NCBI GenBank assembly: GCA_934773085.1
Contig: CAKVMU010000014.1
Location: forward strand, 1-15,446
Origin: an uncultured Candidatus Melainabacteria bacterium
Lineage (GTDB): Bacteria > Cyanobacteriota > Vampirovibrionia > Gastranaerophilales > Gastranaerophilaceae
DNA: 15,446 nucleotides
Direction: 5' to 3'
The notes under the pieces were generated by a model. The model saw only the letters and a program-made list of their open reading frames with translations, did not search any database and had not been told where the DNA came from. A program made the position numbers and the translations under genes. Below, in pieces: positions 14,450 through 15,446 of this stretch (its first letter is position 1; every line of letters begins with the position of its first letter).

Positions 14450-15442
14450 TTACTGATTAACAAGTAAAAATGTTGTTGGAGTTCTTTGAGCTAGTTCTAA
14501 ATATTCAATAGGAATTTCATTCAAGTCTGTTGTATAAACCGGACCCACTTCGACATTGCTAACTATTGCTTCGTTATGATGTGCGTTATCATTTTTCAAC
14601 AATGCTTTTTCTGATAATCTTGAATCTTTTGCAGAACGAGCCAATAATGTCTTATATGCGTTTGCCATTTCTTCATCAAATTGTGCTAACTTATTTAATG
14701 TCATGGGTTCGTCACCAAATATTTCCAGAATTTTATCTAATCTATTTATGTAATCATCGTCAATTTGTTCGACTTTTTTTCTGTTAGGGATAGACTTTAA
14801 TGCAGTATTTTTCTTTTGTTTTAAATCTGTAATAGTATTTCTTAATTCTCTAACTTCCGAATTACCCATTATTGCGTCATATTCTTGATAATTTGGATTT
14901 TCTTTGCCAGTTAATTGTTGTATTTTTTTCTTCAATGCAGATTCAGCATTTTCTATAATGGAATTATATCGTTTATTGATTAAGTCTACTGCGCTTTCTA
15001 ATTCTTGAACTAATCTTGGATATTCTGGGTGTAAAATTTCTTTGAGTGCATTGGACGCTTTTATTCTTTCTCCATATCTTAATTTGCCATAACCATTACA
15101 AACACCTCTATCTCTATAATATTCAATTAACATTGAAGGAATGTTTTTACTTAATGAATATATATCAAATCCGGATATAACGTGTTGTGAATTGTTTTTA
15201 GGAATAAGAACATAGCCATGGTCTGCCACAAGATTTAAAAAATCATTGCTTATATAGTTTGTGCAGATTACTTTATCGTTTTTTACATTACCAAGAATAT
15301 CAAAATTTGCTAAGTTTGCGGTTCTTCCACCGCCACTTGCGAAACCGGTTTCCGGTGTATGTAAAAATGCAAAGAAGTTCTCTATTTCACTTCTTTTAAC
15401 AGCATAAATATTATATTTTTTCCCGTCTCTCCAGATGGTCAT
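14450..15442 (-). CDS. Unrecognised protein with central coiled coil, at the window edge
   Basis: I do not recognise a family. The 330 visible residues begin MTIWRDGKKYNIYAVKR and include a glycine-rich patch (GFASGGGRTANL), a possible globular N-terminal part, and a long charged helical stretch at about 140-225 rich in K, E and Q that suggests a coiled coil. The end is hydrophobic (TPTTFLLVNQ). No signal peptide or membrane span is seen. Only four bases lie upstream of the ATG at 15442, so no ribosome site can be checked and the true start may lie outside the window. It converges on the defence operon and may mark the far backbone or another cargo gene. Confidence 0.6.
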   Translation of the reverse strand: MTIWRDGKKYNIYAVKRSEIENFFAFLHTPETGFASGGGRTANLANFDILGNVKNDKVICTNYISNDFLNLVADHGYVLIPKNNSQHVISGFDIYSLSKNIPSMLIEYYRDRGVCNGYGKLRYGERIKASNALKEILHPEYPRLVQELESAVDLINKRYNSIIENAESALKKKIQQLTGKENPNYQEYDAIMGNSEVRELRNTITDLKQKKNTALKSIPNRKKVEQIDDDYINRLDKILEIFGDEPMTLNKLAQFDEEMANAYKTLLARSAKDSRLSEKALLKNDNAHHNEAIVSNVEVGPVYTTDLNEIPIEYLELAQRTPTTFLLVNQ

Positions 15443-15446
15443 AGGT

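Noticed and set aside
1..15446. CRISPR array
   Set aside because: No regularly spaced direct repeats of 23-40 bases were seen on reading the whole window.

Overview
The window is a strongly AT-rich bacterial segment in the standard code, with conventional Shine-Dalgarno sites and tightly packed genes. It starts in what looks like a chromosomal backbone, with a complete one-piece tmRNA gene at 157-551, and continues into an accessory region of mobile and defence genes. The host cannot be named from sequence alone. Low GC, a one-piece tmRNA with a long tag ending in LAA, and the many defence genes would fit an uncultured gut-type bacterium, but that is a guess.

Layout. (1) 157-551: tmRNA, followed by a hairpin and about 385 bases without a credible gene; this stretch carries repeated TTGCAC-type motifs that may be transposase sites. 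(2) 937-4702, plus strand: a tight operon of a Mu-like DDE transposase, a MuB/TnsC-type AAA+ ATPase, a protein with a putative winged helix and a tyrosine-recombinase core-binding domain but no catalytic domain, a small helix-turn-helix protein like a terminase small subunit, and a small membrane-anchored protein. No capsid, tail or large terminase genes follow, so this is a transposon or a reduced Mu-like prophage. (3) 4744-4981: a perfect 30-bp palindrome overlapping the end of a small minus-strand gene. (4) 5112-8160, minus strand: a DpnII-type restriction-modification operon in the order dpnA-like, dpnM-like, dpnB-like, plus an unrecognised helical protein. Its target GATC occurs only seven times in the window by hand count. 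(5) 8326-14284, plus strand: a five-gene operon. Its first three genes form an ABC-three-component (ABC-3C, Lamassu-like) system: a nuclease effector with a C-terminal association domain, a middle component and a DUF3732 SMC-like ATPase. Its last two form a Septu-like pair, a PtuA-type ATPase and a PtuB-type HNH nuclease. It ends in an intrinsic terminator at 14424-14447. (6) 14450-15442, minus strand: an unrecognised protein running to the window edge.

How the parts fit. The restriction operon and the ABC-3C/Septu operon are transcribed divergently from a 165-base spacer, so the block is a compact defence island of three nucleolytic systems beside a Mu-like transposition module and close to tmRNA, a common integration target. 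The two least ordinary points are the orphan recombinase DNA-binding domain, fused by gene overlap to the transposition operon next to ssrA, and the joining of an ABC-3C system and a Septu-like pair in one transcription unit.
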